A stretch of 64,000 nucleotides of DNA from Chishuiella changwenlii (GCF_900142565.1 NZ_FRBH01000001.1:62001-126000); one strand, 5' to 3'. Positions 37,197 to 46,247 are shown, counted from the first letter of the stretch. Made by a program: numbers and translations. Notes: a model not told the origin generated them from the sequence alone.

Positions 37197-37832
37197 CTAC
37201 TTGTATTCTACTACAAGTTCTTCTCTTGGTATTCTTACTTTTTTCATTGGAGCAATCCAATCACGAGATGGATCAGAAACACCAACGTACATTAAAGAAA
37301 CACTTCTTAAACCATGTTTCTCTAATTCTAAAACGCTATCTATAACAGCATTATCAAAACCTTCTACAGGTGTTGTATCTACTTTTAATTCTGCTGCTTG
37401 TGCTAAAGCTAAACCTAATGCAATATAAGTTTGACGTGCTGTATGAGCAAAGTTTTTATCTGCTTCTTCTTGTAAATAGATTGCTTTTAACTGATCTGTG
37501 TAACTACCAAATCTTCCTCTTGGTAATTCTCTTACATCTGTTGTAAAGTCGTAAACTTTATCTATTCTTTCTGCTGTATAGCGATCCCATGCTGCAAAAA
37601 TAATAATATGAGATGCCTCTCTCATACATTCTGGATTTAAAGAACCTGCAGATAATCTATCTTTTAATTCTTGGTTCTCTATTACTAATACTTTAAAAGG
37701 TTGTAATCCAGATGAGGTTGGCGCTAATCTAGCAGCTTCAACAATTTTATCTATATTTTCTTGACTTACTTTTTGAGAAGGATCATACGCTTTTACAGCA
37801 TGTCTCCAGTTTAAATCTTCTATTAATGACAT
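37197..37832 (-). CDS. NAD(P)H-dependent nitroreductase
   Basis: A 211-residue FMN-dependent oxidoreductase of the nitroreductase family (NfsB-like). Visible motifs are LNWRHAVKAYDPSQKVSQENIDKIVEAARLAPTSSGLQPFKVLVI, which binds FMN, and VDTTPVEGFDNAVIDSVLELEKHGLRSVSLMYVG. It can reduce quinones and nitro compounds. It is 24 bp downstream of the DUF1304 gene in the ohr-led run. Confidence 0.92.
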   Translation of the reverse strand: MSLIEDLNWRHAVKAYDPSQKVSQENIDKIVEAARLAPTSSGLQPFKVLVIENQELKDRLSAGSLNPECMREASHIIIFAAWDRYTAERIDKVYDFTTDVRELPRGRFGSYTDQLKAIYLQEEADKNFAHTARQTYIALGLALAQAAELKVDTTPVEGFDNAVIDSVLELEKHGLRSVSLMYVGVSDPSRDWIAPMKKVRIPREELVVEYK

Positions 37833-37856
37833 TTTTTATTTTGATATTATTTATTA

Positions 37857-38225
37857 TTATTTTGATAAAAAAACAAACAACATTGCTAATAATGCAGGTA
37901 CAGCCTGAACAAAAAATATTTTCTTCGCAGCAGTTAAACCTCCAAAAATTCCGGCAACAGCAACACAACCTAAGAAAAACATTCTTACATTAAAACTCCA
38001 TTCTGGATTATCTATTAAGAAAGACCAAATTAATCCAGCAACTAAAAAACCATTATATAATCCTTGATTAGCAGCTAAACCTTTTGTTGGTTTAAACATT
38101 TCCTTTGGTAATGTTTTTCCAAATGTTCTTTTTCCTGCGGTTTCCCAAGCAAACATTTCCATCCATAGAATGTAACAATGTTCTATTGCAACTAAAACCG
38201 TAAATAGTATAGCTAGTGTTTGCAT
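37857..38225 (-). CDS. DUF1304 membrane protein
   Basis: A 122-residue protein with four hydrophobic helices. The N-terminal VAIEHCYILWMEMFAWETAGKRTFG and NQGLYNGFLVAGLIW segments are the family signature. The function is not known. It starts 9 bp after the Ohr-type gene and is followed by the nitroreductase gene, an arrangement that suggests a role in redox stress. Confidence 0.9.
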   Translation of the reverse strand: MQTLAILFTVLVAIEHCYILWMEMFAWETAGKRTFGKTLPKEMFKPTKGLAANQGLYNGFLVAGLIWSFLIDNPEWSFNVRMFFLGCVAVAGIFGGLTAAKKIFFVQAVPALLAMLFVFLSK

Positions 38226-38234
38226 TATCTTATC

Positions 38235-38657
38235 CTAGTTATTAGATACAGTTAATTTAACTTCAATATTTCCTCTTGTTGCGTTAGAATATGGACAAAC
38301 AGCATGTGCTTTTTCTATTAATTCTTGTGCTTGCTCTAATGTTACATTAGGAATATTTGCATGTAATTCTGCTTCTAAACCAAATCCACCATTTTCTATT
38401 TGACCAATACCAACCTTAGCAGTAACAGTAGTTTCTCCTGCATCTATTTTACTTTGTTTAATAACTAAGTTTAATGCACTATCAAAACAAGCAGAATATC
38501 CCGCAGCGAATAACATCTCTGGATTAGGATAATCATCATTTGCTCCTCCTAAAGCTTTAGGCATTCTAACTTCTAAATCTAAAATACCGTTATCACTTAC
38601 AACTTTACCGTTTCTTCCTCCTTTGGCTGTAGCACCAATTGTGTATATTGCTTTCAT
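38235..38657 (-). CDS. Organic hydroperoxide resistance protein (Ohr/OsmC family)
   Basis: A 140-residue thiol peroxidase that reduces organic hydroperoxides. The catalytic Cys57 is in GYSACFDSALN and the second, resolving, Cys is near 121 in HAVCPYSNATRGN; the Arg and Glu that complete the site are in the N-terminal half (LEVRMP). These features separate Ohr from OsmC. It leads the same-strand series ohr, DUF1304, nitroreductase, DoxX, DJ-1-like, MarR, and has a dyad just upstream. Confidence 0.93.
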   Translation of the reverse strand: MKAIYTIGATAKGGRNGKVVSDNGILDLEVRMPKALGGANDDYPNPEMLFAAGYSACFDSALNLVIKQSKIDAGETTVTAKVGIGQIENGGFGLEAELHANIPNVTLEQAQELIEKAHAVCPYSNATRGNIEVKLTVSNN

Positions 38658-38683
38658 CTGTATGATTTTTTAAAATTATTAAA

Positions 38684-38722
38684 CAAATATATTTCACAAA
38701 ATTATATTTTGCACAATATAAT
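38684..38722 (-). promoter_or_regulatory. Promoter and dyad operator of the ohr run
   Basis: A TATATTTG -7 element (38691-38684, minus strand) is preceded by a perfect 8 bp inverted repeat, ATTATATT and AATATAAT, at 38701-38722 with a 6-base spacer. The repeat covers the -33 region, as expected for a repressor site of the MarR/OhrR type. Binding by the MarR protein encoded at the end of the run is inferred. Confidence 0.55.
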
Positions 38723-38832
38723 TTATAATTAACACAATTTTAATATTATAGTTAATTAAACGAATTATTTTATTTGATAATAATTCTGTTTTTAATTACT
38801 TAATAGACACACAAGAATAATGCCTATTATAA

Positions 38833-38865
38833 AAAAAATGATAACTTTTTGAGTTATCATTTTTT
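38833..38865 (-). terminator. Terminator of tsaB-DUF423
   Basis: AAAAAATGATAACT pairs with AGTTATCATTTTTT across a short loop, followed on the minus strand by further T. Confidence 0.87.
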
Positions 38866-38867
38866 AT

Positions 38868-39251
38868 TTATTTTCCTTTTATAAAAATCCAAGCTAATAA
38901 TGCCCATCCAATTATCATGAATAATCCTCCAAGCGGAGTAATAGGTCCTAAAAATTTTAAATTAGCATTCCAATATTCTGCGAATGATAAAAAATAAATA
39001 CTAACAGAAAAAATGAAAGTTCCTGCAATTAAAAACCAAGCGGCAGATTTTTCTATTCCAGTATTAAACTGAAAATACATTCCGACAGCTAATAATACAA
39101 TTGCATGATACATTTGATATCTAACTCCTACTTCAAAACTTGCTAATTTTTCTGCTGAAATAAGTTTTTTAAATGCATGGGCTCCAAAAGCTCCAAGAAT
39201 TACTGCAATCATTCCATATAATGACGCAATTGTTAAAATAATATTTTTCAT
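38868..39251 (-). CDS. DUF423 membrane protein
   Basis: A 127-residue protein with four hydrophobic helices and the DUF423 signature GAFGAHAFKKLISAEKLASFEVGVRYQMYHAIVLL. Function unknown. It begins 10 bp after tsaB and shares its terminator; the pairing with tsaB is probably accidental, as tsaB neighbours vary. Confidence 0.9.
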   Translation of the reverse strand: MKNIILTIASLYGMIAVILGAFGAHAFKKLISAEKLASFEVGVRYQMYHAIVLLAVGMYFQFNTGIEKSAAWFLIAGTFIFSVSIYFLSFAEYWNANLKFLGPITPLGGLFMIIGWALLAWIFIKGK

Positions 39252-39261
39252 TGTTATTTTT

Positions 39262-39933
39262 TTATTCGGTTTTCTTTTTTCCTGCTATAAAATCTTTTAG
39301 ATAGTAAGGTTCAAAATAGGCTACATCTTCAAACAATTGTTCTTCAAATTTTTGTTGTGCTTTCTGAATCATAAATTGTGCAGAAGGATATGTCTGAATA
39401 AATGTTGCATTTAAATGTCCTAAAACTTCTTGACATTTTTCTGCTCCATCACCTACAAAAACTATTTTCTTATCTTTTAAATCTTCAAAAGAAAGTTCAT
39501 CAATTACCTTCGCTTCTGTTTCTGTTAATTGATTTCCTTTATTATCGAACAAAGCGGTATAAACTTCCATTCTACGAGCATCAATCATTGGTATAATTAA
39601 ATCGACATCCGTATTAATTTGAGATTCTACTAAGACTTGTAAAGAATCCATTGCTAACAATGGAATATCTAGTCCATAAGCAAATCCTTTTGCAGAAGAA
39701 ACGCCAATTCTTAAACCAGTGTAAGAACCAGGACCTTTAGAAACACAAACTGCTTCTATTTCATTTAAATTTATTTCTGCACCATTTATACACCAATCGA
39801 CAAATTGATTCAATTTTTCTCCGTGTGCATAATTTTCTTCATTCTCTTCAACTAAACAAAGTTGAATTCCATCTTTTGCAATTGAAACTGAACAGTTTTT
39901 TGTTGAAGTTTCTATATTTAAGATTATTGCCAT
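39262..39933 (-). CDS. tsaB: tRNA threonylcarbamoyladenosine biosynthesis protein TsaB
   Basis: A 223-residue ASKHA-fold protein that partners TsaD in making the t6A base of ANN-decoding tRNAs. Its N-terminus is ILNIETSTKNCSVSI, with the KGPGSYTGLRIGVSSAKGFAYGLDIPLL segment that defines TsaB. An upstream ATG adds three residues, but the ATG at 39933 gives the conserved start MAIILNIET. It forms a two-gene unit with the DUF423 gene. Confidence 0.93.
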   Translation of the reverse strand: MAIILNIETSTKNCSVSIAKDGIQLCLVEENEENYAHGEKLNQFVDWCINGAEINLNEIEAVCVSKGPGSYTGLRIGVSSAKGFAYGLDIPLLAMDSLQVLVESQINTDVDLIIPMIDARRMEVYTALFDNKGNQLTETEAKVIDELSFEDLKDKKIVFVGDGAEKCQEVLGHLNATFIQTYPSAQFMIQKAQQKFEEQLFEDVAYFEPYYLKDFIAGKKKTE

Positions 39934-39942
39934 ACTTGGCAA

Positions 39943-40392
39943 AGATACACAAGGAAAATTAGATGAATTTAATTTGAATAAATGATTTTTTAGCAGGATT
40001 AGAGAAAACTATTTAATTTGTATAGTTTTAATATTAATGTTATTTAAACTTTATTAGTATAATTTTCAATACTGAAAATATCTTTATACAAGATGCAATA
40101 TAGAATGTAACTATTTAATTTTACTTTCATTTTTTTCTTGATAAAAAAACGAAACAAAAAAATCAAGGTCGTAAATCTTTGACTAAAAATTATCAACGCT
40201 ACGGAAATGATTTAAAAATTCACATTCGTTCATTAAATCATCTCTATCCTACGCTTTTTCAATTTTATTAACGTCAAACATTTAAATACCATTTTTTTTA
40301 ATCCGTATAAAAAGAAAATTAGCTAAATAATAAAAATACAATATCCTAAAGTCTAAACAATTTTGTTTCAATCAATCTGCCTATTTATTTTA
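39943..40392. other. 450 bp intergenic stretch with hairpins, no gene seen
   Basis: No credible reading frame is present. Around 40137-40167 CTTGAT and ATCAAG flank an A-rich loop, and at 40207-40241 ATGATTTAA and TTAAATCAT form a perfect 9 bp stem with a 17-base loop. Together they look like a structured, possibly repetitive element of a kind I recall from flavobacterial genomes, but only one copy is in the window. Confidence 0.4.
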
Positions 40393-41004
40393 TCAACTCT
40401 TAATTTGCTGAATAAGCTCTAATCTATTAACAATTGAATTTTGATTTAAAATAGTTCCGGGAGAAAGCACAGCATTTGCTCCTACTTTAGAATGATCACC
40501 TACTAATGCTCCAAACTTAGTCGTATTAGTCGAAATAATTTGATCATCTACTTTTACAGAAATATTCTTATCAACTCGCTCATTATAATGATTGGCACAT
40601 ATAGAACCTGCTTCAAAATTAACGTGTTCACCAATTATACTATTACCAATATAATTAAAATGAGCAACTGCTGATTTTTCAAAAATTATGGATTGTTTTA
40701 TTTCAGATCCTGGTCCAATAGTCACAGAATTAGAAAGGAAAATAGGTCCTCGTAAATAGGCGTGTGCGCCGATAAAACAATTCTCTGAAATGATAATCCT
40801 TCCTTTAAAAGTAACTCCTTTTTCTACAGTTGCAGATTTATGAATTGCTACTCTATCTGTAATGATATAATCATCTTCCGATAATTCTTTTATTTTATTA
40901 GAAAGGATTTCTTCTAAATTATCTATTACTTCCCAAGGATTTTGATGGTTACTTTCAGAAAAATAATTTCCAAAGCTTTTCGTGTAGGTTTGTATATCTA
41001 TCAT
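40393..41004 (-). CDS. Left-handed beta-helix (hexapeptide-repeat) protein
   Basis: A 203-residue protein whose residues about 45-190 are hexapeptide repeats ([LIV]-G-x4), as in the acyltransferase domain of GlmU. The repeats include IHKSATVEKGVTFKG, NCFIGAHAYLRGP, VTIGPGSEIKQSIIF and ALVGDHSKVGANAVLSPGTIL. An N-terminal pyrophosphorylase domain is missing, so it is an isolated acetyl- or acyltransferase-like domain of unknown substrate. The large gap upstream and separate orientation indicate a single gene. Confidence 0.82.
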   Translation of the reverse strand: MIDIQTYTKSFGNYFSESNHQNPWEVIDNLEEILSNKIKELSEDDYIITDRVAIHKSATVEKGVTFKGRIIISENCFIGAHAYLRGPIFLSNSVTIGPGSEIKQSIIFEKSAVAHFNYIGNSIIGEHVNFEAGSICANHYNERVDKNISVKVDDQIISTNTTKFGALVGDHSKVGANAVLSPGTILNQNSIVNRLELIQQIKS

Positions 41005-41113
41005 TCATGAAATTTAGGCAATTTCATCTAAATTACTTCAAAATAATAGTGAATATAAAAGTTAAATAATTAAAATAAAACCTTTGAAAATTTCAATAAG
41101 TTCATTGATAAAT

Positions 41114-42430
41114 TTATTGCAGTGTAATTGGAGTTCCTGCATAAAAGTCTAATACTTTTTGCTTAAATATAAAGTTATATTTTGCTTGTACCATTTGAGA
41201 TTCTGCAATCATTAAATCGTTTCGAGATCGATTAAAATCATATAAATTAATTACACCAGCGTTGTAAGAGATTTCTGCAAAGTCATAAGAAATTTTCGCA
41301 TATTTTACTGATTCTTTCGATGTATCATAAGCTGCAAAAGAGCTGTTAACTTCGAAATATGCAGACTGTACATTTTTTAAAATATCTTGTTTAGATTGTT
41401 GAAAATTTACTTTAACCAAATCTTCGTTAATAATCGCTTTCTGAATATTAATTTTATAAGAATATTGATTCCATATTGGAATAGATACTCCTACTCCAAA
41501 TGTTCCCAAAATATTATTTTCATATTGATTAAGAAATGAGTTACCTCTTAATCTATTATTAAAAATTTCTGAATAGCTTGTTCCCAAGTTAAAAGAACCT
41601 GTTACTTTTGGGAATAAAGATGTTTTTGCTATTTGAGTACTTTTAGATGCAGATTGCATTTGTAATTCGGCATATTTTACAGCAGGTTGTGTACCATATG
41701 CATACTCTAAAACCTCATCTAAATCGTACAATTGAGAATTTACATTGTCTGGTAGATTAACATCTGCTATTTTAAATTCTCTGTAATCTTGTAATTGTAA
41801 TAACATTGCAAGATTAAACAATGCCCTGTCTATTTCTATTTGTGCATTTACAACTTCTCTCGAATTATTTGCAACTTCAGCTTCAGATTGTGCTACAATT
41901 GCTTTTGCAACATTACCTGCTTTAAATTTCTTCTGATTTTGATCTAATAATTGTTTTGAGATTGTAAGGTTACCATCAGCAATTTCTTTTAATTCTTTAT
42001 TTAATAATACTGCCAAATAGAAATTAGCTATTTGTAATGAAATATCATTTATAGTTGTTGCTGTATTTACTTTAGATGCTTGTAAGTCTATTTCTGCTTT
42101 TTGTTGATTTAATTTTACAAGTCCAGCACTGTAAATATTAATGCTAGATTGTACACCCAAAGAATTTGTAAACTGATAATATCCTTTTTCTATTGTAGGA
42201 TTATATCGACCAATTGTAAAACCATTGTCCATATTACCAGATATAACAGGTAACCAAGCATAGTTTGATAGTTCTTTATCTTTATTAAATAATTCTTCGT
42301 TAATCTTATTTCTCTGAACGGTTAAATTATTTTCTACAGCATAAGCAATACATTGTTCTATTGTCCAATTTTCTTGAGAGAAAGCAGATATTGAAATAAG
42401 GAATAATAATCTAAAAAATAAAGATTTCAT
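41114..42430 (-). CDS. TolC-family outer-membrane efflux protein
   Basis: A 438-residue channel protein with a signal peptide (to about residue 20, ISAFSQ) and the paired outer-membrane efflux protein repeats, each seen as long helices rich in Ala, Gln, Asn and Lys (for example QKAEIDLQASKV, QNQKKFKAGNVAKAIVAQSEAEVANNS). TolC-type proteins join inner-membrane pumps to the outside. No membrane-fusion or pump gene is adjacent, so the partner is unknown. The gene lies 105 bp downstream of a lipoprotein gene. Confidence 0.88.
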   Translation of the reverse strand: MKSLFFRLLFLISISAFSQENWTIEQCIAYAVENNLTVQRNKINEELFNKDKELSNYAWLPVISGNMDNGFTIGRYNPTIEKGYYQFTNSLGVQSSINIYSAGLVKLNQQKAEIDLQASKVNTATTINDISLQIANFYLAVLLNKELKEIADGNLTISKQLLDQNQKKFKAGNVAKAIVAQSEAEVANNSREVVNAQIEIDRALFNLAMLLQLQDYREFKIADVNLPDNVNSQLYDLDEVLEYAYGTQPAVKYAELQMQSASKSTQIAKTSLFPKVTGSFNLGTSYSEIFNNRLRGNSFLNQYENNILGTFGVGVSIPIWNQYSYKINIQKAIINEDLVKVNFQQSKQDILKNVQSAYFEVNSSFAAYDTSKESVKYAKISYDFAEISYNAGVINLYDFNRSRNDLMIAESQMVQAKYNFIFKQKVLDFYAGTPITLQ

Positions 42431-42467
42431 ATAATTAATTTGTTCAGAATTTTAAAAGCTACAAAAT

Positions 42468-42505
42468 AAGTCGGATTATGTAACAAAATGTTACGAACCC
42501 GACTT
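42468..42505 (-). terminator. Hairpin after the lipoprotein gene
   Basis: AAGTCGG pairs with CCGACTT with an inner TGTAACA stem. The T tail on the minus strand is short, so termination may be partial. Confidence 0.55.
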
Positions 42506-42535
42506 AAAAGTTTTTATTTGAATTAAAAAATAGTC

Positions 42536-43075
42536 TTAATCGAACTTTACATTAAGATTATTTTCATCTGCATAGGCTTTTCCTAATACAAAAATTTCAT
42601 CGTGTTTCTTTTCAAAGTCTGCAGCATATTTTTCATCTATTTTTATAGCAAGAGCTTCTAAATCTTCTTTTGTACTCTTTTTTGCATCAGCTAATTTTGC
42701 AATCTCCATATACTCTTTTTCATAAACTGGTAGCACAAAATTGAATAACTCTAAAGATTTTTGTTTTATAATAACAGCTTTCTCATCTGGTGGAGTCATT
42801 GCATCTATTCTTTCTATTGTTTGTTTAATGTAAGCAACTTTATTTTCGATTACTTGTTGCGCTTCATTTCCATTTTTCTTAGATTCAGGATGACCTTCGA
42901 ATTCTACTGTTTGGCTTTCTATTTCCCTTAATAAGTTTTCTGAAGCAAAATCTCTAATAATATTAACATTAAGAACTGCAGTTTGGAAAAAGCTATCTGC
43001 GCTTGGTTTATTACAAGATGTAATTCCTATTAATACTCCTAGAAACGCAATGAATAACGTCGTAATTTTTTTCAT
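42536..43075 (-). CDS. Lipoprotein of unknown function
   Basis: A 179-residue lipoprotein with lipobox GITSCNKPS (Cys near residue 21) and a mainly helical, highly charged body. LREIESQ, AYIKQTIERIDAMTPPDEKAVIIKQKSLELFNFVLPVYEKEYMEIAKLADAKKS and similar stretches suggest a coiled helical bundle. I do not recognise the family. It lies 93 bp downstream of gldC, with a terminator between, and may be an independent gene. Confidence 0.75.
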   Translation of the reverse strand: MKKITTLFIAFLGVLIGITSCNKPSADSFFQTAVLNVNIIRDFASENLLREIESQTVEFEGHPESKKNGNEAQQVIENKVAYIKQTIERIDAMTPPDEKAVIIKQKSLELFNFVLPVYEKEYMEIAKLADAKKSTKEDLEALAIKIDEKYAADFEKKHDEIFVLGKAYADENNLNVKFD

Positions 43076-43118
43076 ATAATAATTTTAAGTACTTACAAAT
43101 TTATAAAACAATAAAAAA

Positions 43119-43143
43119 ATGGTCATCCTATTAGGACAACCAT
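43119..43143 (-). terminator. Terminator of gldC
   Basis: ATGGTTGTCC and its near-complement form a stem (one mismatch and one wobble) and are followed by seven T on the minus strand. Confidence 0.75.
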
Positions 43144-43168
43144 TTCTATGAGTTTTATCAAGGATATC

Positions 43169-43495
43169 TTATCCTTTTATCTTAGCTGCGTATGCAAATT
43201 CTTCTGCGAATGCTGCAATTTTTTGTGCTACTTCTTCTTCATCTGTTGCTCTTTGGTAAGAACTAGACATAGAAATTAATATCTGATGAAAAAAACGTTT
43301 CATATCGTCTTGTGTCATATCTTTTGTCCACAAATCTATACGTAATGCTTCTTTTGATTTTTCGTCCCAAACAGAAAGTAACATTGCTTTTGTTTCTTCA
43401 TGACTAATTCCTCCGTCTGGAGCATTCCAAGTCATTTTTTCTGGAACATGATTTTCATCTAATTCGATGTCGATAGAAATATTTGTTGTTCTCAT
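43169..43495 (-). CDS. gldC: Gliding motility protein GldC
   Basis: A 108-residue cytoplasmic protein found in gliding and type IX-secreting Bacteroidota. Its N-terminal RTTNISIDIELDENHVPEKMTWNAPDGGI and the central KSKEALRIDLWTKDMTQDDMKRFFHQIL are characteristic. GldC increases gliding in Flavobacterium but is not essential there. It lies 18 bp after gldB, the normal pairing. Confidence 0.92.
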   Translation of the reverse strand: MRTTNISIDIELDENHVPEKMTWNAPDGGISHEETKAMLLSVWDEKSKEALRIDLWTKDMTQDDMKRFFHQILISMSSSYQRATDEEEVAQKIAAFAEEFAYAAKIKG

Positions 43496-43513
43496 AATCT
43501 CAAATTCTAAAAT

Positions 43514-44560
43514 TTATTTTACGAAATGATAATCTTTACCATTTATTGTCTTTGTTGTGTATACTGTTCCGCTCTTCCCTTCTAAAGCTGGTTTGTACTT
43601 AGAATCTTTAAAGATTTTTTGTGCATCCATATCTTCTAACAAAGTTTTAAGCTCTACTTTTGGATTTTCTCTTAAATACTGACGTATAATCTGTAAACCT
43701 ACCCAAGCACCAATTCTTCCTGGTGAATTTTGTTCTATCTCATTATTAAACTTAGAGAAAGGTGCCAAATCTAAAAAGCGTTTCTTTAATGAAACATCAG
43801 AACTAAAAACATAATTTTGTTCTACAAAAAAGTTCCATATTTGTCCTTCATTGTCTATACACCATTGTATTTGCTCTGGCGAATATCCTAATTTATATTC
43901 ATCTGGTGTATCTGCTAATAATGCATCTTGCAAAATTAACTTTTTACCTTCGTAAAGAATATGGTCTATGAATAATTGATTTCTTGGACTAAATGTTACA
44001 ATGTCATTTGCAATAGCATCTACAGTTTGTGATGGCAAACGATCTAATTCCATATTGGCTCTTAAATAACGATCTACTCCTATACTATCGTAAAGTTTCT
44101 CCTTAGTTCCTAAATAAGCATCCATTGCTATAAATAGTAAGCCAGACTGCTGACTAAACATAACAGGATAATTTAAATTTTGTAAACCAGATGAGTATGT
44201 ATATACTGTTGGAATTTTATATTCTGGAAAGTAATATTGGTATCGCTGAAAAACAGGAACCAACGAATTATTTAACTGATCGAAATTTCCAAATATTTTT
44301 CTTGATTTAGTATAAATATTAATTTCCTTTTTATCTCGACGCTGAGCTTCCCAAATTTCATCAGAATTTGTATCAAAAAAGAAAGGATAATTTTTTCTTA
44401 ATGTTACTAATGGGATAGAATCATTAAAAAAATCTTGGCTAATATCATGAATTGCTAATTTTACATTTTGCTCCTTTACATCTACATCCCAAGATTTTTC
44501 TTTCTTACATGCTGTAAATAGAATTAAACTAGCAAAAGCTAAGCGATATACAAATTTCAT
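43514..44560 (-). CDS. gldB: Gliding motility lipoprotein GldB
   Basis: A 348-residue lipoprotein, part of the gliding/type IX secretion machinery. The ATG at 44560 gives MKFVYRLAFASLILFTACKKE with the lipobox FTACKK; the frame is open further upstream to 44626 but that leader would not be a signal peptide. The long AYLGTKEKLYDSIGVDRYLRANMELDRLP region and AWVGLQIIRQYLREN near the end fit the family. The order gldB-gldC beside divergent nadE is the same as in other flavobacteria. Confidence 0.92.
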   Translation of the reverse strand: MKFVYRLAFASLILFTACKKEKSWDVDVKEQNVKLAIHDISQDFFNDSIPLVTLRKNYPFFFDTNSDEIWEAQRRDKKEINIYTKSRKIFGNFDQLNNSLVPVFQRYQYYFPEYKIPTVYTYSSGLQNLNYPVMFSQQSGLLFIAMDAYLGTKEKLYDSIGVDRYLRANMELDRLPSQTVDAIANDIVTFSPRNQLFIDHILYEGKKLILQDALLADTPDEYKLGYSPEQIQWCIDNEGQIWNFFVEQNYVFSSDVSLKKRFLDLAPFSKFNNEIEQNSPGRIGAWVGLQIIRQYLRENPKVELKTLLEDMDAQKIFKDSKYKPALEGKSGTVYTTKTINGKDYHFVK

Positions 44561-44633
44561 TATTTGGTTATTTTGCAAACAAAAATAGTAAATAATCCGT
44601 AAAATAATAAACCTTAATTTTTTCATAATCTAG

Positions 44634-44641
44634 TATATTTG
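44634..44641 (+). promoter_or_regulatory. -7 element of nadE
   Basis: TATATTTG, a full match to the -7 consensus, 16 bp before the nadE ATG. Confidence 0.5.
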
Positions 44642-44657
44642 AAATAAATTCTAAAAA

Positions 44658-45452
44658 ATGAAAACAGAAAAAGTTGTTCAATATATTGTTTCTTGGTTAA
44701 AAGACTACATAGAAACTTCTCATCAAAAAGGTTTTGTAATTGGAATTTCGGGTGGAATAGATTCTGCTGTTACTTCTACACTTTGTGCTATGACAGGTTA
44801 TCCTTTACTTAATTTGGAAATGCCAATTCACCAAGAAAAAAATCAAGCAACGCGAGCTAAAAAACATATCGAATGGTTAAAGAATAATTATTCGACACCA
44901 ATAGATTCTATTGAAGTTGAGTTAACTTCTACTTTTGATTCTTTGGTAAATGCTTTACCTAAAAATGATAATACAGATAAAGTAAATCTTGCTTTAGCTA
45001 ATACTCGTTCTCGATTACGAATGACATCTCTTTATTATTTTGCAGGAATACATAATTATTTAGTTGCTGGAACAGGAAATAAGGTTGAAGATTTTGGTGT
45101 TGGTTTTTATACAAAATATGGTGATGGAGGTGTTGATTTAAGTCCAATTGCTGACTTAATGAAATCTGAAGTTTATGAAATTGCCCGCTATTTAGGAATT
45201 AATACCGACATACAACAAGCTAAACCAACCGATGGTTTATTTGGTGATGATCGTTCGGACGAAGATCAATTAGGTGCTAGCTATGATGAATTAGAATGGG
45301 CAATGAGAATGAAAGAAGATGGTAAGAATGCAAATGAATTTACTGGAAGAGAAAAAGAAGTATTTGAAATTTATTTGAGATTAAATCGAATTAATCAACA
45401 TAAAATGGTTCCAATTCCTGTTTGTGAAATACCAAAAGAATTAATGAAATAA
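44658..45452 (+). CDS. nadE: NAD+ synthase (ammonia-dependent type)
   Basis: A 264-residue enzyme that amidates nicotinic acid adenine dinucleotide with ATP and ammonia. The PP-loop SGGIDSAVTSTLC is at residues 29-41, and GTGNKVEDFGVGFYTKYGDGGVDLSPIADLMKSEVYEIARYLGI is the NaAD and Mg binding region. There is no nitrilase (glutaminase) domain, so free ammonia is used. It is divergent from gldB and ends at a bidirectional terminator. Confidence 0.95.
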   Translation: MKTEKVVQYIVSWLKDYIETSHQKGFVIGISGGIDSAVTSTLCAMTGYPLLNLEMPIHQEKNQATRAKKHIEWLKNNYSTPIDSIEVELTSTFDSLVNALPKNDNTDKVNLALANTRSRLRMTSLYYFAGIHNYLVAGTGNKVEDFGVGFYTKYGDGGVDLSPIADLMKSEVYEIARYLGINTDIQQAKPTDGLFGDDRSDEDQLGASYDELEWAMRMKEDGKNANEFTGREKEVFEIYLRLNRINQHKMVPIPVCEIPKELMK

Positions 45453-45454
45453 AT

Positions 45455-45488
45455 AAAAAACGCAACAATTAAATTTGTTGCGTTTTTT
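45455..45488. terminator. Bidirectional terminator between nadE and the vanZ-like gene
   Basis: AAAAAACGCAACAA pairs with TTGTTGCGTTTTTT across six bases. Confidence 0.9.
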
Positions 45489-45855
45489 TATTTTTTATGT
45501 AAACTGTTATCAGAATGTATGAAATGGTTATTCCTGAAAGGTTAGCCATTAAATCGACAAAATCTGCACCACGATGTAAAATTGTTATTGTTCCTTGTAA
45601 AATCTCAATAAAAAGACTAATAAGAAAAGGAATATAAATTAATCGAAGATTACTGATTTTATAAGACCAAAACAATAGAATTGTCATCAGTCCAAACATT
45701 CCGAAATGTACAAGTTTATCAAAATTTTCTATTTTAAAAAATAGTTCAAAACCTCTAAAAGTACTCAGTTCCGTAAAGTTTTCCTGCGGTAGTAGCGTCA
45801 GATAAAACACTAACGCTACGTAAGCAAAAAATAATATTTTTGATATCTTATGCAC
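45469..45855 (-). CDS. VanZ-like membrane protein
   Basis: A 128-residue protein with four hydrophobic helices and the VanZ signature: [20 protein letters not shown] with the conserved KxxHFxxF, and [26 protein letters not shown]. VanZ-like proteins take part in low-level teicoplanin resistance in some Gram-positives, but in this phylum the role is unknown. The start overlaps the end of gcvH by 8 bp, the regular flavobacterial arrangement ruvA-sprA-gcvH-vanZ. The terminator stem covers its 3' end. Confidence 0.88.
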   Translation of the reverse strand: MHKISKILFFAYVALVFYLTLLPQENFTELSTFRGFELFFKIENFDKLVHFGMFGLMTILLFWSYKISNLRLIYIPFLISLFIEILQGTITILHRGADFVDLMANLSGITISYILITVYIKNKKTQQI

Positions 45856-46228
45856 CGATTAAATCTCCGTAAGCAGCAGCATCTAATAAGTCTTCTAATT
45901 GAGAAGCATCTTCAATTTTCACTTTAATAACCCATCCTTTTCCGTAAGGATCTGTGTTAATTAATTCTGGTTCTCCTTCTAGTTCTGCATTAAATTCTAC
46001 AATTTCTCCACCAATTGGCATAAATAAATCAGAAACTGTTTTTACTGCTTCAACAGTTCCAAAAACTTCTTCTTGACCTAAAGTTTCTCCTTCTGTTTCT
46101 ACATCAACATAAACAATATCACCTAACTCTCCTTGTGCGAAAGCTGTAATACCAATTGTTGCTACATCTCCTTCCACAGATACCCATTCGTGATCTTTGC
46201 TGTACTTTAAATTGTTTGGAATGCTCAT
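45848..46228 (-). CDS. gcvH: Glycine cleavage system H protein
   Basis: A 126-residue lipoyl carrier that shuttles the aminomethyl group between the P, T and L proteins. The lipoylated residue is Lys63 in [16 protein letters not shown]. The ATG at 46228 gives [16 protein letters not shown], the family's usual start; the open frame further upstream overlaps sprA and is not needed. It lies 19 bp downstream of sprA. Confidence 0.96.
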   Translation of the reverse strand: MSIPNNLKYSKDHEWVSVEGDVATIGITAFAQGELGDIVYVDVETEGETLGQEEVFGTVEAVKTVSDLFMPIGGEIVEFNAELEGEPELINTDPYGKGWVIKVKIEDASQLEDLLDAAAYGDLIGA

Positions 46229-46247
46229 AATGTTTGTTTTATTTGTT

